Origin: Acetobacter oeni
GTDB taxonomy: Bacteria > Pseudomonadota > Alphaproteobacteria > Acetobacterales > Acetobacteraceae
Assembly (NCBI RefSeq): GCF_011516825.1
Contig: NZ_WOTA01000003.1
Span: 124,001 to 188,000, forward strand
DNA length: 64,000 nucleotides
Reading direction: 5' to 3'
In this document: positions 52,150 to 60,834 of the stretch, piece by piece
Numbering within the stretch: position 1 is the first letter of the stretch
How the letters are laid out: each line of letters opens with the position of its first letter
The notes under the pieces: generated by a model
The model's input: the letters and a program-made list of their open reading frames with translations, nothing else
Database searches by the model: none
Told to the model about the DNA's origin: nothing
Program-made: the position numbers and the translations under genes

Positions 52150-54354
52150 TCAGGCTGTTATGTTGATGCCGGAGCGTGAAAAATCTGATGAGGAAATATA
52201 GGGTGTTTCATCTGTCTTGAGGCTGAGCCCCGAGGATGCTGCTGCCCGGACCGACTGCTGCCCGGAACCACCCGGGTTCTCGCCGCTCTCTCCGGAGAAG
52301 GTCCCCGAATCTCCGGACCAGGGTTGATACGCCGAACTGTTGTCAGAATTAGAAAAATCCTGCTGAGAAGAAGAAAAATTACCTGACGTATCTGAAATCC
52401 CAAATGAAATCTGAGCATTGCCGGCAGAAACGCCCGCGCTTTCCAGCGCATCGACAAGCTCGCTCCTGTGTGACTGAAGTTCATTCAGCGTGGTCAGCGC
52501 TTCCGTTCCGATGTGGATATGAAGGCCGGATGCATCTTCATTCTGACCAATGGTGACATGAACCGGCATCTGATCACCATTGACCGGCACAGTGAGACTG
52601 ACAGATGACGTTCCATCCGCAGACTGCCCGACCGTCATCCGGGCAGCGGTTACATCAGTTGTGTCACTTGTTGTCGAGCTCGTTATGTTTTCATTTTCAT
52701 TGTCACTAACGCTGAAGCCCGATGTCGTATCCGGAGACAGGGGGCTTTCCGTTACGCCCTGAAGCGGACCAGTCATTTCGCCTGCCGGCTGTGTCTCGCG
52801 GCTGGCTTCCTGATGATTTCTTCCATCTTCCTGCTGCTCGGACGAAGACTCATGCGCTGAAGCCGACTGCGTTGTCACGCCGTCAGCCGTGTCGTTGCCT
52901 GCAGTCTGCGTCGTCCCGTCGGTCGTCGCCACAGCGTCTGTCCCGGACGATGACCTGGCCTCACGACTCTTGTTTCCGGAAGCTGCTACCGATACCGTGT
53001 CAGCCGTCGTCGATGCTCCGGCAATAGAGGCGCCCTGCTGACCGGATCCACCCGGAGCAGTCTGCGCAGAATTTCCTTCATAATTCACCGCCGATAGCTG
53101 ATCAGGTGTTGCCTGAGACGAGGAGGAGGGCTGCATCGTCATGTCGGGCGTTCCGGATGAGACGGGCGCCCCACCATCCCCGGCGGTCGTCCCGAGCTGT
53201 CGACCAGATGCAACGGCGTTTGCCGCCCGCCCGCCGGTTCCCGATCGCGACGTTTTCCCGCTTATCGGTTGCGCAGCTAAAGAGGATGTCGACATCTGTA
53301 ATTCAGCGCTCGCTTGCCCGGACACAGCCGTCGACAATGAGCTTTGTGACGTCGAAACCGAACTTCCGTTTTCAGTGTTCCTGCCCGGACTGTCACCAGC
53401 CAACACCGATAATGTGCCGGACGCATCCGCCTGTGCAGATGTTGCGGAAACGGTTTCCGTCAGACTGGTTTCTGAAGTAGCGCCCTCGCTCGATATCTGC
53501 GACGTCAGCGCGTCAGACAAAAGAGAGGCAGACGTCAGCGTGTCTGTGGCCGCCACCGCACCTGCGGCGGGAGAGGTCGATATCCCGCCCGCTCCGGAGG
53601 AAGAAGCTGCAAGCTCTTCAAAACTGTTTTGCGAAACAGCCGCCCCGCTGCCGGTTGCCGATGCTGTTGCAACGCTGCCCCAGACCGCCGCGACAGATAT
53701 GCTGTCATCGTCCGTCCCCGCAGTCGGAAGTGTAACCGATCGTTCCTCACCCCCACGATCCATCATAACGGCAAGGCTGAGCGCATCTGTCGACAGGTCA
53801 GTCGGAAGGGCAGAGGACTCGCCGCCATCATTCACATCCCCGTCTTTATCCGAATTCTTTTTCGCAGCCTTCGTCGTGTCCTTGTCCCCGGCCGACGGCG
53901 CGTCGCTGTGACCGTCTGAGCCGGTTTCTGAAAGCGCCAGTGCGGCATCAGCCTGCTCCTGCTCCTGCTCCACTTCGCCTGCGGCCGCCTTCCTGGAACC
54001 GCCAGCGCCAGTTCCCGCGATATAATCGCCTGACAGAATGGTCGACGAACCGAACACGCTGTTACTCACTCCCTGGCTTGCATTGCCGCTTACTGTCCCG
54101 GCTGAAGCCGCAGACACCGTCGATGAGGCTGAGTCTACAGTCGAGGAATTAACCGGGGGTATATCGCCGGTCGCGCTCACCTGAGTGCCCGCCGTCATCG
54201 AATCGAGGGTATCGGAAAATGTCGCCACGCCCGTCCCTGTGGTTGAAACGCCGGCTTCAGATGCTGATCTGCCCCCGGCAGACGGCGCGCCGCTGCCTCC
54301 CCTGAAGCTGGTCAGGCTGTTTCCCGAAAGCGTCGATGTCAGCAAGCCAGCCAT
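52150..54354 (-). CDS. fliK: Flagellar hook-length control protein FliK
   Basis: 734 residues. The first 550 are low-complexity Ser/Thr/Gly/Ala/Asp sequence, as expected of a secreted molecular ruler. The conserved C-terminal hook-length domain is at about residues 585-655 (VSLTVPVNGDQMPVHVTIGQ, LHIHIGTEALTTLNELQSHR, SELVDALESAGVSAGNAQIS). It is long for the family (often 400-600). A near-consensus sigma-54 promoter sits 37-52 bases upstream. Function is assigned from the C-terminal domain and from flgD downstream. Confidence 0.85.
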   Translation of the reverse strand: MAGLLTSTLSGNSLTSFRGGSGAPSAGGRSASEAGVSTTGTGVATFSDTLDSMTAGTQVSATGDIPPVNSSTVDSASSTVSAASAGTVSGNASQGVSNSVFGSSTILSGDYIAGTGAGGSRKAAAGEVEQEQEQADAALALSETGSDGHSDAPSAGDKDTTKAAKKNSDKDGDVNDGGESSALPTDLSTDALSLAVMMDRGGEERSVTLPTAGTDDDSISVAAVWGSVATASATGSGAAVSQNSFEELAASSSGAGGISTSPAAGAVAATDTLTSASLLSDALTSQISSEGATSETSLTETVSATSAQADASGTLSVLAGDSPGRNTENGSSVSTSQSSLSTAVSGQASAELQMSTSSLAAQPISGKTSRSGTGGRAANAVASGRQLGTTAGDGGAPVSSGTPDMTMQPSSSSQATPDQLSAVNYEGNSAQTAPGGSGQQGASIAGASTTADTVSVAASGNKSREARSSSGTDAVATTDGTTQTAGNDTADGVTTQSASAHESSSEQQEDGRNHQEASRETQPAGEMTGPLQGVTESPLSPDTTSGFSVSDNENENITSSTTSDTTDVTAARMTVGQSADGTSSVSLTVPVNGDQMPVHVTIGQNEDASGLHIHIGTEALTTLNELQSHRSELVDALESAGVSAGNAQISFGISDTSGNFSSSQQDFSNSDNSSAYQPWSGDSGTFSGESGENPGGSGQQSVRAAASSGLSLKTDETPYISSSDFSRSGINITA

Positions 54355-54390
54355 AACAATCCCTGATCCTGTGATCCTTGTCAGAGATGA

Positions 54391-54406
54391 TGCAAATTTC
54401 GGGCCA
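54391..54406 (-). promoter_or_regulatory. Sigma-54 promoter candidate of fliK-flgD
   Basis: The minus strand reads TGGCCCGAAATTTGCA, differing from the TGGCACG-N4-TTGCA consensus at one position. It lies 37 bases before the fliK start, which suits a transcription start near 54379. Confidence 0.7.
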
Positions 54407-54626
54407 CGCGGCCGAACATCATATTTTCGCAGTTTTTTGACCGTGGCCGGATCACGGGAGGACGCTGTTCCCGGCTATTCGTGCCGTGTAGGCAAAATAT
54501 GCCGGGCGCTTTCGGTCTTTTGTGATCGCATCAGCCCTTCGTCGCCCAGGCATAATCATTGTCATGATGCCGCCCGGTGGCAGGAAATGCCTGAGAAATA
54601 CGGCAATTTACCGGTTCGCATCCGTC
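54407..54626. other. Divergent control region between fliK and flgE
   Basis: The fliK and flgE starts are 351 bases apart, with outward-facing sigma-54 sites on both sides. The central part should hold the enhancer sites of a FlbD-type activator; I could not define a repeated motif by eye. No gene is seen. Confidence 0.4.
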
Positions 54627-54642
54627 TGGCACGTTTCCTGCA
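54627..54642 (+). promoter_or_regulatory. Sigma-54 promoter candidate of flgE
   Basis: TGGCACGTTTCCTGCA matches TGGCACG-N4-TTGCA except for one base (C for T in the -12 half). GG and GC are exactly ten bases apart. It lies about 64 bases before the flgE start. Confidence 0.75.
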
Positions 54643-54705
54643 TACTCTCTTTTATCGAGGTCTGTCGGCGTCCTGGCTTCCGGCAGCCGACTCAGGGAGT
54701 GATCC

Positions 54706-56049
54706 ATGTCGATTTTTAACGCACTGAATACCGCAGTCCAGGGCATCAATGCTCAGTCAACAGCCTTTACAAATCTTAGTAATAACATCGCAAACAGTCA
54801 GACGGTCGGATACAAAGCCTCCGAAACCTCTTTTCAGGATTTCGTATCGGATTCACTGTCCACGTCGCAGGCTGTGTCTGACGGCGTGGGAGCTGTAACA
54901 ACTACGCAGACGCAGGAGCAGGGGACAATAGCAACCAGCACCAACTCGCTGTCAGTTGCTATCTCGGGCAACGGTTTTTTTGACGTTTCAGCGGCGGACG
55001 GAGAGGCGACGGCAGGAAAAGAGAGTTTCTCGGATGAGCAATATTATACAAGAAACGGCGATTTTTCTGAAGATAAAAACGGATACCTTGAAAACACCTC
55101 CGGTTATTACCTCGACGGATATGTGGTCGATCCAACTACGGGCGTGCTGGATACATCCAATCTGACGCAGATTAACGTAGCAGATATCGCGTTTCGTCCG
55201 ACGGAAACGACGACCCTTACCTCGACCGGCAGTATCACTCCCGGAACATCCGGATCGACGTCCCTGTCTTCGACAATCTACGATTCTCAGTCGGACGCGC
55301 ACACACTCACGACAACATGGACGGAAGATACAACGGCTTCGGCAAGCGCCGCTTCCGGAGATACTGTCTATGATGTCGCCATATCGAGTTCGGACTCTTC
55401 AATGTCCGTCTCTTCCGCTACATCTAATTATCAGGTCACATTCGATTCATCCGGCGACCTCGTGTCCGCCGTGCAGGGGGTTGCGGGCTCCGATGGAGCG
55501 GTATCCTACGCCGGGTCCAGCATCTCGACATCCGGCGCCAGTGCTGACCTTGGCGTCACGCTGACCTATACAAATGGCGCCGCCGCCCAGTCGATCGACA
55601 TCAACCTCGGCGACATCGGCAGCGACGCAGGCACCACGACAGCTGCCGCGAACTCAACGGACCCCACACTCACCAGCGACAGCGTCACCACCGGAACCTA
55701 TGAAGGTATCGAGATGGAATCGGACGGTTCCATCATGGCTGAATTCAGCAACGGCGATACACAGCTGGTCGGCAAGATCTCACTGTCGTCCTTTGAAAAC
55801 GCGGACGGGCTGGAAGCCGTTGACGGACAGGCGTATGTGTCCACATCTACCTCCGGCTCGGCCACAACCGGCGAAGTCGGCGCGAACGGGACCGGAACGC
55901 TTGAGACATCCTCCACGGAATCCTCAACAACCGATCTGACATCCGATCTTTCCGATCTGATCGTGACGCAGGAAGCCTACAGCGCGAATACAAAGGTCGT
56001 CACGACAGCAGATACCCTGCTTGAAGATACGATCTCCATGATCCGCTAA
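54706..56049 (+). CDS. flgE: Flagellar hook protein FlgE
   Basis: 447-residue hook subunit, exported and assembled outside the cell. The D0 rod motif is at the N-terminus (NTAVQGINAQSTAFTNLSNN, IANSQTVGYKASETSFQDFV), and the C-terminal D0 helix is LSDLIVTQEAYSANTKVVTT. The middle is Ser/Thr/Asp-rich. I count five Lys and three Arg and no Cys, giving a very acidic product. The start ATG 54706 has CAGGGAG upstream. Confidence 0.93.
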   Translation: MSIFNALNTAVQGINAQSTAFTNLSNNIANSQTVGYKASETSFQDFVSDSLSTSQAVSDGVGAVTTTQTQEQGTIATSTNSLSVAISGNGFFDVSAADGEATAGKESFSDEQYYTRNGDFSEDKNGYLENTSGYYLDGYVVDPTTGVLDTSNLTQINVADIAFRPTETTTLTSTGSITPGTSGSTSLSSTIYDSQSDAHTLTTTWTEDTTASASAASGDTVYDVAISSSDSSMSVSSATSNYQVTFDSSGDLVSAVQGVAGSDGAVSYAGSSISTSGASADLGVTLTYTNGAAAQSIDINLGDIGSDAGTTTAAANSTDPTLTSDSVTTGTYEGIEMESDGSIMAEFSNGDTQLVGKISLSSFENADGLEAVDGQAYVSTSTSGSATTGEVGANGTGTLETSSTESSTTDLTSDLSDLIVTQEAYSANTKVVTTADTLLEDTISMIR

Positions 56050-56073
56050 GGGATTATTTACGTCTTTTTTACT

Positions 56074-56109
56074 CCGGTGAGGCAGCCTGCCTCATACGCA
56101 GGTGTCTCA
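56074..56109 (+). repeat. Inverted repeats after flgE
   Basis: TGAGGCA-GCC-TGCCTCA (56078-56094) is a perfect palindromic stem. The same left arm can instead pair as GGTGAG with a later CTCACC (about 56106), giving two competing foldings. No T run follows, so read-through towards flgK with mRNA processing is as likely as termination. Confidence 0.5.
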
Positions 56110-56209
56110 CCCGGGTTGTTCCAACTGTCAGGACAGGCCGGATGCTGGTCCTGATTCTTTTCGTCTCATCTGAGTATGATGGCAGCATTTTTCGGTGGAG
56201 CTGGTGCCC

Positions 56210-57766
56210 ATGGACCTGAACACATCACTGTCGATCGCAACCAGCGGCCTCGAAGCCACTCAGTACGCTATCGGTGTGCTTTCCCAAAACGTATCGAATG
56301 CCAGTACGACCGGATACGTCGAGGAAGTTGCTAACGTTAACACAAAAGACACGACGGGAACCGGCTCGGGCGTATCGATTGGCCTTACGACACGCAATGT
56401 TAATAATGCTCTTGAAGCTGGCTTATATACGCAGAATGCGGATGTCGAAGCTCTGACCGTTAAAGATAACTCCCTCTCCACAATCACCGCGCTTCAGGGC
56501 TCGACAAGTTCGGACTCCGGATCGACTGATACCCTTTCCGATGAACTCGGTAATGTGTCCGATGCACTGACAACCCTTGTTTCAGATCCGACAGATTCAA
56601 CAGCGCAGTCTACCGTCATTTCCGATGCGCAGTCGCTGGTCAGTACAATCAGCACGCTTTCTGATGCCTATCAGAGTGCCCGGCAGTCTGCCCAGGATTC
56701 AATCGTCAGTGGCGTATCCAGCGTCAATACTGATCTGACAACAATCGGCTCATTGTCCCAGCAGATTGTCGCGCTGCAGGTGCAGGGGGCAAGTACCGCG
56801 GATCTGGAAAATGAGCGCGCAGAGGCGATGTCTGATCTCTCATCGAAAGTTTCGGTCACTTTCACCGAAACCTCGACGGGTGATATGCTTGTCAAAACGG
56901 CTGACGGCACACAGTTGCCAACAGAGCCGGCAAGCGGGTCCGGAATAGAAATCCCGACGTCGACCTGGCCACTGTCAACCTCGGATTCAACACTTACAAC
57001 GACTTCCGCCTACACAGACCCCTCGACCCTGACGAGCGATCCCGCAGCCATCGAACTGAACGGGAAAGATATCACTACCAGTCTGACGGGCGGAAGTCTG
57101 GGTGCGAACATAGCGCTTCGCGACACGACTTATCCGACGATGCAGGCACAACTGGATTCATTTTCCTATACGCTTGCAAATCGTTTCGAAAGTGCAGGCC
57201 TGTCGCTGTTCACCAGCAGCTCCGACAGCATGACTTTTTCGGACGGAACAACGCTTGCATCCGATGGCTCGACAACGACGGCGAACAGCAGCTCGATCTC
57301 AAGTACAAACATAACCGGATTTTCCAGTACGCTGGAAGTTAATCCCTCGTTCGTCAGTGATACATCGCAGCTTGTTCCCGATGGCAGCACCACACTGGCC
57401 GCGGCGGCCCTTTCGACAGCACTGGGGTCTGCGGACGCCGATGTCTCGGGAGACCTGGCGGCGCCATCCACCTCGCTGGGCGCCACCGGAACCATCTCGA
57501 CCGGTTACAGCGGAACGCAGAGTCTGAGCGAACTGGCTACGACGCTGACCTCAGCTCAGGCCGCCGTCGCATCTTCGGCCACCTCAGATCTTTCAACGGC
57601 CACCACCGTGCAGACCAGTCTCGCAACCAAAGTTTCCGATGTGTCGGGCGTGGATGTGGACAACGAGATGTCAAATATCGTGGCGTTGCAAAATGCCTAT
57701 ACGGCCAATGCTAAAGTCGTCACGGTCGTGCAGACGATGTGGACGGCCCTCCTGGATGCGGTGTAA
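56210..57766 (+). CDS. flgK: Flagellar hook-filament junction protein FlgK
   Basis: 518 residues from ATG 56210 (MDLNTSLSIATSGLEATQYA), with GGTGGAG 9 bases upstream; a GTG five codons earlier overlaps that SD. The N-terminal D0 pattern continues IGVLSQNVSNASTTGYVEEV. The C-terminal end is VDVDNEMSNIVALQNAYTAN. The centre is low-complexity Ser/Thr/Asp. I count seven Lys and five Arg in all and no Cys. It is followed after 5 bases by flgL. Confidence 0.9.
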   Translation: MDLNTSLSIATSGLEATQYAIGVLSQNVSNASTTGYVEEVANVNTKDTTGTGSGVSIGLTTRNVNNALEAGLYTQNADVEALTVKDNSLSTITALQGSTSSDSGSTDTLSDELGNVSDALTTLVSDPTDSTAQSTVISDAQSLVSTISTLSDAYQSARQSAQDSIVSGVSSVNTDLTTIGSLSQQIVALQVQGASTADLENERAEAMSDLSSKVSVTFTETSTGDMLVKTADGTQLPTEPASGSGIEIPTSTWPLSTSDSTLTTTSAYTDPSTLTSDPAAIELNGKDITTSLTGGSLGANIALRDTTYPTMQAQLDSFSYTLANRFESAGLSLFTSSSDSMTFSDGTTLASDGSTTTANSSSISSTNITGFSSTLEVNPSFVSDTSQLVPDGSTTLAAAALSTALGSADADVSGDLAAPSTSLGATGTISTGYSGTQSLSELATTLTSAQAAVASSATSDLSTATTVQTSLATKVSDVSGVDVDNEMSNIVALQNAYTANAKVVTVVQTMWTALLDAV

Positions 57767-57771
57767 TAATC

Positions 57772-58878
57772 ATGAGCTCATCAGTTGGATTATATGGCGC
57801 GACAGGCACATCCTATGTGCTTCAGCAGTCCATAAAAACTCTTGCAGAAGAACAGACCGATATCGCGGACGAGACCAGCACTGGGGTCGTCTCGCAGACC
57901 TATGCCGGTCTCGGCGATGACAGGGCGGAGGCGATCAGTCTCTCTCCGCAGATTACCGCCGTGTCGACCTGGCAGAGTTCCGTAACGTCCGCTCAGACAA
58001 ATCTGTCCGTCACCCAGACAGCACTGACGGCGATTTCCTCAATCGCCACCAGTCTGCAAACCAGCCTTACTTCGCTGTCAGGCTCAGAAGGGCAGAGCGA
58101 ACTCGCAACGATCGTGGCGTCAGCAACGTCGGATCTTGAGGAACTCGGTACACTTCTGAACACAACATCCGGGACGGGCTATGTTTTCGCCGGCACGGAC
58201 AGTTCAAATCCTCCCGTTACCGATCCATCCGGCCTCGCAACAAGCGATCTGGCAACGTCCACCGCTGACATCGTGTCAGAGCTCTCGACGGACGGCGCAG
58301 CATCTGTCTTTGAAGAGGCAACGTCACTGGCTTCCGGTAACTCAGGCACAACTGATTCCGGCACAACCCTTTCCAGCGCCTCCGTGTTCTCCAGCTCGCT
58401 CTCCGGTGATCCCTCGACCGTTTCGACACTCGACAGCACAGCCGTGGTCGGACAGGACGACATAGTTAAAGTCGGTGTGGTCGCCACCGAGGGCACGACA
58501 GCGACATCAACATCCACAGGTTCGACGATTAAAGATCTGATGCGGAACCTGATGATCGTGGCATCACTCGGCAGCGCCGATACGTCCAGCACAGAATTCT
58601 CGGATCTTGTTTCCACATTGCAGTCTTCGACAAGCTCGATCTCGACGTCGCTGACCAGTACGGAAGGCAGCCTTGGTCTTACGCAGGACAGCCTTTCGTC
58701 CCGGTCATCCGTTCTCACTTCGATGAGCACAATGCTGAGTACGCAGCTCGGAAATGTGACGGATGCGGATATGGCTTCATTATCCACGCAGAGCACGCAG
58801 ATCACAGATCAGCTGGAGGCATCCTACACCCTGATCTCAGACCTGAAAGGCCTGACGCTGGCCAGCTACATTTCCTGA
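57772..58878 (+). CDS. flgL: Flagellar hook-filament junction protein FlgL
   Basis: 368 residues from ATG 57772 (MSSSVGLYGATGTSYVLQQS), 5 bases after flgK. Flagellin-like N- and C-terminal helices flank a variable centre; the segment LNTTSGTGYVFAGTDSSNPP is the typical FlgL/flagellin D1 pattern. I count four Lys and three Arg. Its place after flgK and the terminator behind it complete the flgEKL group. Confidence 0.88.
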   Translation: MSSSVGLYGATGTSYVLQQSIKTLAEEQTDIADETSTGVVSQTYAGLGDDRAEAISLSPQITAVSTWQSSVTSAQTNLSVTQTALTAISSIATSLQTSLTSLSGSEGQSELATIVASATSDLEELGTLLNTTSGTGYVFAGTDSSNPPVTDPSGLATSDLATSTADIVSELSTDGAASVFEEATSLASGNSGTTDSGTTLSSASVFSSSLSGDPSTVSTLDSTAVVGQDDIVKVGVVATEGTTATSTSTGSTIKDLMRNLMIVASLGSADTSSTEFSDLVSTLQSSTSSISTSLTSTEGSLGLTQDSLSSRSSVLTSMSTMLSTQLGNVTDADMASLSTQSTQITDQLEASYTLISDLKGLTLASYIS

Positions 58879-58881
58879 ATC

Positions 58882-58920
58882 AAAAGGGCCGGTCCGGCAA
58901 GCGCAGGATCGGCCCTTTTT
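58882..58920 (+). terminator. Intrinsic terminator after flgL
   Basis: AAAAGGGCCG (58882-58891) pairs perfectly with CGGCCCTTTT (58910-58919), with further partial pairing inside (GTCC/GGAT), followed by T residues. Because of the A-rich left arm it can work in both directions, stopping flgL and the convergent helicase gene. Confidence 0.85.
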
Positions 58921-58926
58921 ATGTTT

Positions 58927-60690
58927 TCAGCCTCGCTTGCGCGAAGACCCTTTGCCTGGCGGGCCGGAAGAAAACCGTTTCCGCGCAGGTGGCTTGCTTC
59001 CCGGAGAACGCCCCCGCGCAGGAGCCGACTCTTTATCCGAAGGCGGCTGAGACGGCTCGATGCTGATCTCGTCGGCATCAGCCCCCGAGGCGCAGGACGT
59101 AAAGCGCTCGGCCTTATCCTTGGCAATCTCAACCAGCGTATACTGCGGCGCAATCCGAATCGCACCGATATCCTGTTTCGTCACACCGCCAAGACGGCAG
59201 AGAAGCGGCACCAGCCATTTTGGATCCGCTTTATCCGCACGTCCGACCGAAAGGCGGAACCATGCCCCCCCGGCGCTGTCCCGATCCCGCGCTGCAGGCT
59301 TGGCCCGGTCTCCCGTGCGCTCGAAACGCGATGATGACTCTCGCGGTCCGCGAGCAGAGGCCGGAGCCGGGGCGCCGGGCGCTATGCTGCGAACATTGGC
59401 AGGCTTTGGCAGATTGGCCTGCCAGAGCGAAACAAGCGCTTCGGCAAGCTGAGCCGGCGTGCGTTCCGTTGTCAGGCGTTCAACCAGTTGCTGCTGCGCG
59501 GCCGTCGGCTCGTGATCGAACACCGGCGCCGACAAAAGCCGTTCCGCATCCGCAGCGCGAATCTGTTCAGCACTCGGAGAAGATGACCAGGTCGCGTCAA
59601 TACCCGCTGCCTGGAACAGACGATCCGCCTGCCTGCGACGTCCCGGAGGCGTGATCAGAACGCAGATCCCCTTGCGTCCCGCTCGCCCCGTGCGTCCGGA
59701 TCTGTGCAGCAACGTGGCCGGACTCCCGGGAAGGCTGGCGTGAATGACAAGACCAAGCGTTGGAACGTCAATGCCTCGCGCTGCAACATCAGTCGCTACG
59801 CAGACACGTGCCTGACCGTTACGCAGGCTCTCGATCGCCCGGCTGCGCTCGTTCTGGCCGAGTTCGCCTGAAATCGCGACAGAAGCAAAACCATGCTCAA
59901 GAAGCGCATTTTGCATCTGCCGGACGCCCTCGCGGGTATGGCAGAACACAATGGAAGCCGGACTCTCGATCAGACGCAGCGTATTGATCGCGGCCCCTGT
60001 CATGTCGCCCTGGTCAGCCAGAATGGCCCGATACTCGATATCCGTGTGCGGCTCATTGTCGCCAATCGTGTCCACCCGCAGCGCATCGTGCTGATAGCGT
60101 TTGGCCAGCCGTGCGATTTCGCGGGCAATCGTCGCCGAAAACATGAAGCTGCGGCGGGTATCGGGTGTCGCCTGAAGCAGCGTTTCCAGCTCATCGCGAA
60201 AGCCGAGATCCAGCATCTCATCCGCTTCGTCGAGCACGACAACTTTCAGATCGGACAGGTCAAGATTGCCACGCGACAGATGATCACACAGACGTCCAGG
60301 CGTGCCGACGACAATATGAACGCCGCCCGCTAGTGCGCGAGCTTCCTTGCGGGGCTCCATTCCACCCACGCAGGAGACAATTCGCGCACCGGTCTGAGCA
60401 TACAGCCAGGACAGCTCGTTCTTGACCTGCAACGCAAGCTCACGTGTCGGTGCAATCACGAGCGCCATCGGTTTGGCAGCCGGCAGAATTTCACCGGCGG
60501 GATTGAGAAGATCCTCTGCCATCGCCAGCCCGAAAGCCACGGTCTTTCCGGAGCCCGTCCGGGCAGAGACAAGCAGATCCCGCTTGCGGGCAGAATCCGC
60601 CAGAACGGCGGCCTGTACAGGAGTGGGGTCGTCATAACCCCGCTCGGCCAGTGCGCGGGCGAGGGCAGGAACGGTGTCCGGAAAAGGCAT
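58927..60690 (-). CDS. DEAD-box RNA helicase with DbpA-like RNA-binding domain
   Basis: 587 residues from ATG 60690 (MPFPDTVPALARALAERGYD). Helicase motifs in order: Q motif YDDPTPVQAAVL, I SARTGSGKTVAF, Ia APTRELALQ, II VVLDEADEMLD, III FSATIAREI, V ATDVAARGIDVP, VI HRSGRTGRAG. A DbpA-type RNA-binding domain follows near residue 475 (WFRLSVGRADKADPKWLVPL), then a Pro/Ser/Arg/Lys tail. DbpA works on 23S rRNA; CsdA/DeaD-like roles in mRNA folding are equally possible. Confidence 0.9.
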   Translation of the reverse strand: MPFPDTVPALARALAERGYDDPTPVQAAVLADSARKRDLLVSARTGSGKTVAFGLAMAEDLLNPAGEILPAAKPMALVIAPTRELALQVKNELSWLYAQTGARIVSCVGGMEPRKEARALAGGVHIVVGTPGRLCDHLSRGNLDLSDLKVVVLDEADEMLDLGFRDELETLLQATPDTRRSFMFSATIAREIARLAKRYQHDALRVDTIGDNEPHTDIEYRAILADQGDMTGAAINTLRLIESPASIVFCHTREGVRQMQNALLEHGFASVAISGELGQNERSRAIESLRNGQARVCVATDVAARGIDVPTLGLVIHASLPGSPATLLHRSGRTGRAGRKGICVLITPPGRRRQADRLFQAAGIDATWSSSPSAEQIRAADAERLLSAPVFDHEPTAAQQQLVERLTTERTPAQLAEALVSLWQANLPKPANVRSIAPGAPAPASARGPRESSSRFERTGDRAKPAARDRDSAGGAWFRLSVGRADKADPKWLVPLLCRLGGVTKQDIGAIRIAPQYTLVEIAKDKAERFTSCASGADADEISIEPSQPPSDKESAPARGRSPGSKPPARKRFSSGPPGKGSSRKRG

Positions 60691-60834
60691 TGTGATGGGA
60701 TGTCCATGGAACGAAGTCGGAAGCACGCAATAAAGACTATTGCTTAAAAATGCCAGCACTGAACCGAAAACGGGAAAGAGAGTCCGGATCGTCTCCGGAA
60801 TTTCTCTCTCGCCGATGACCGTCCGGGCCCCGGA

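Noticed and set aside
53141-53911. Long plus-strand frame opposite fliK
   Set aside because: Low-complexity GC-rich DNA of fliK leaves several frames open; only the minus-strand frame carries the hook-length domain.
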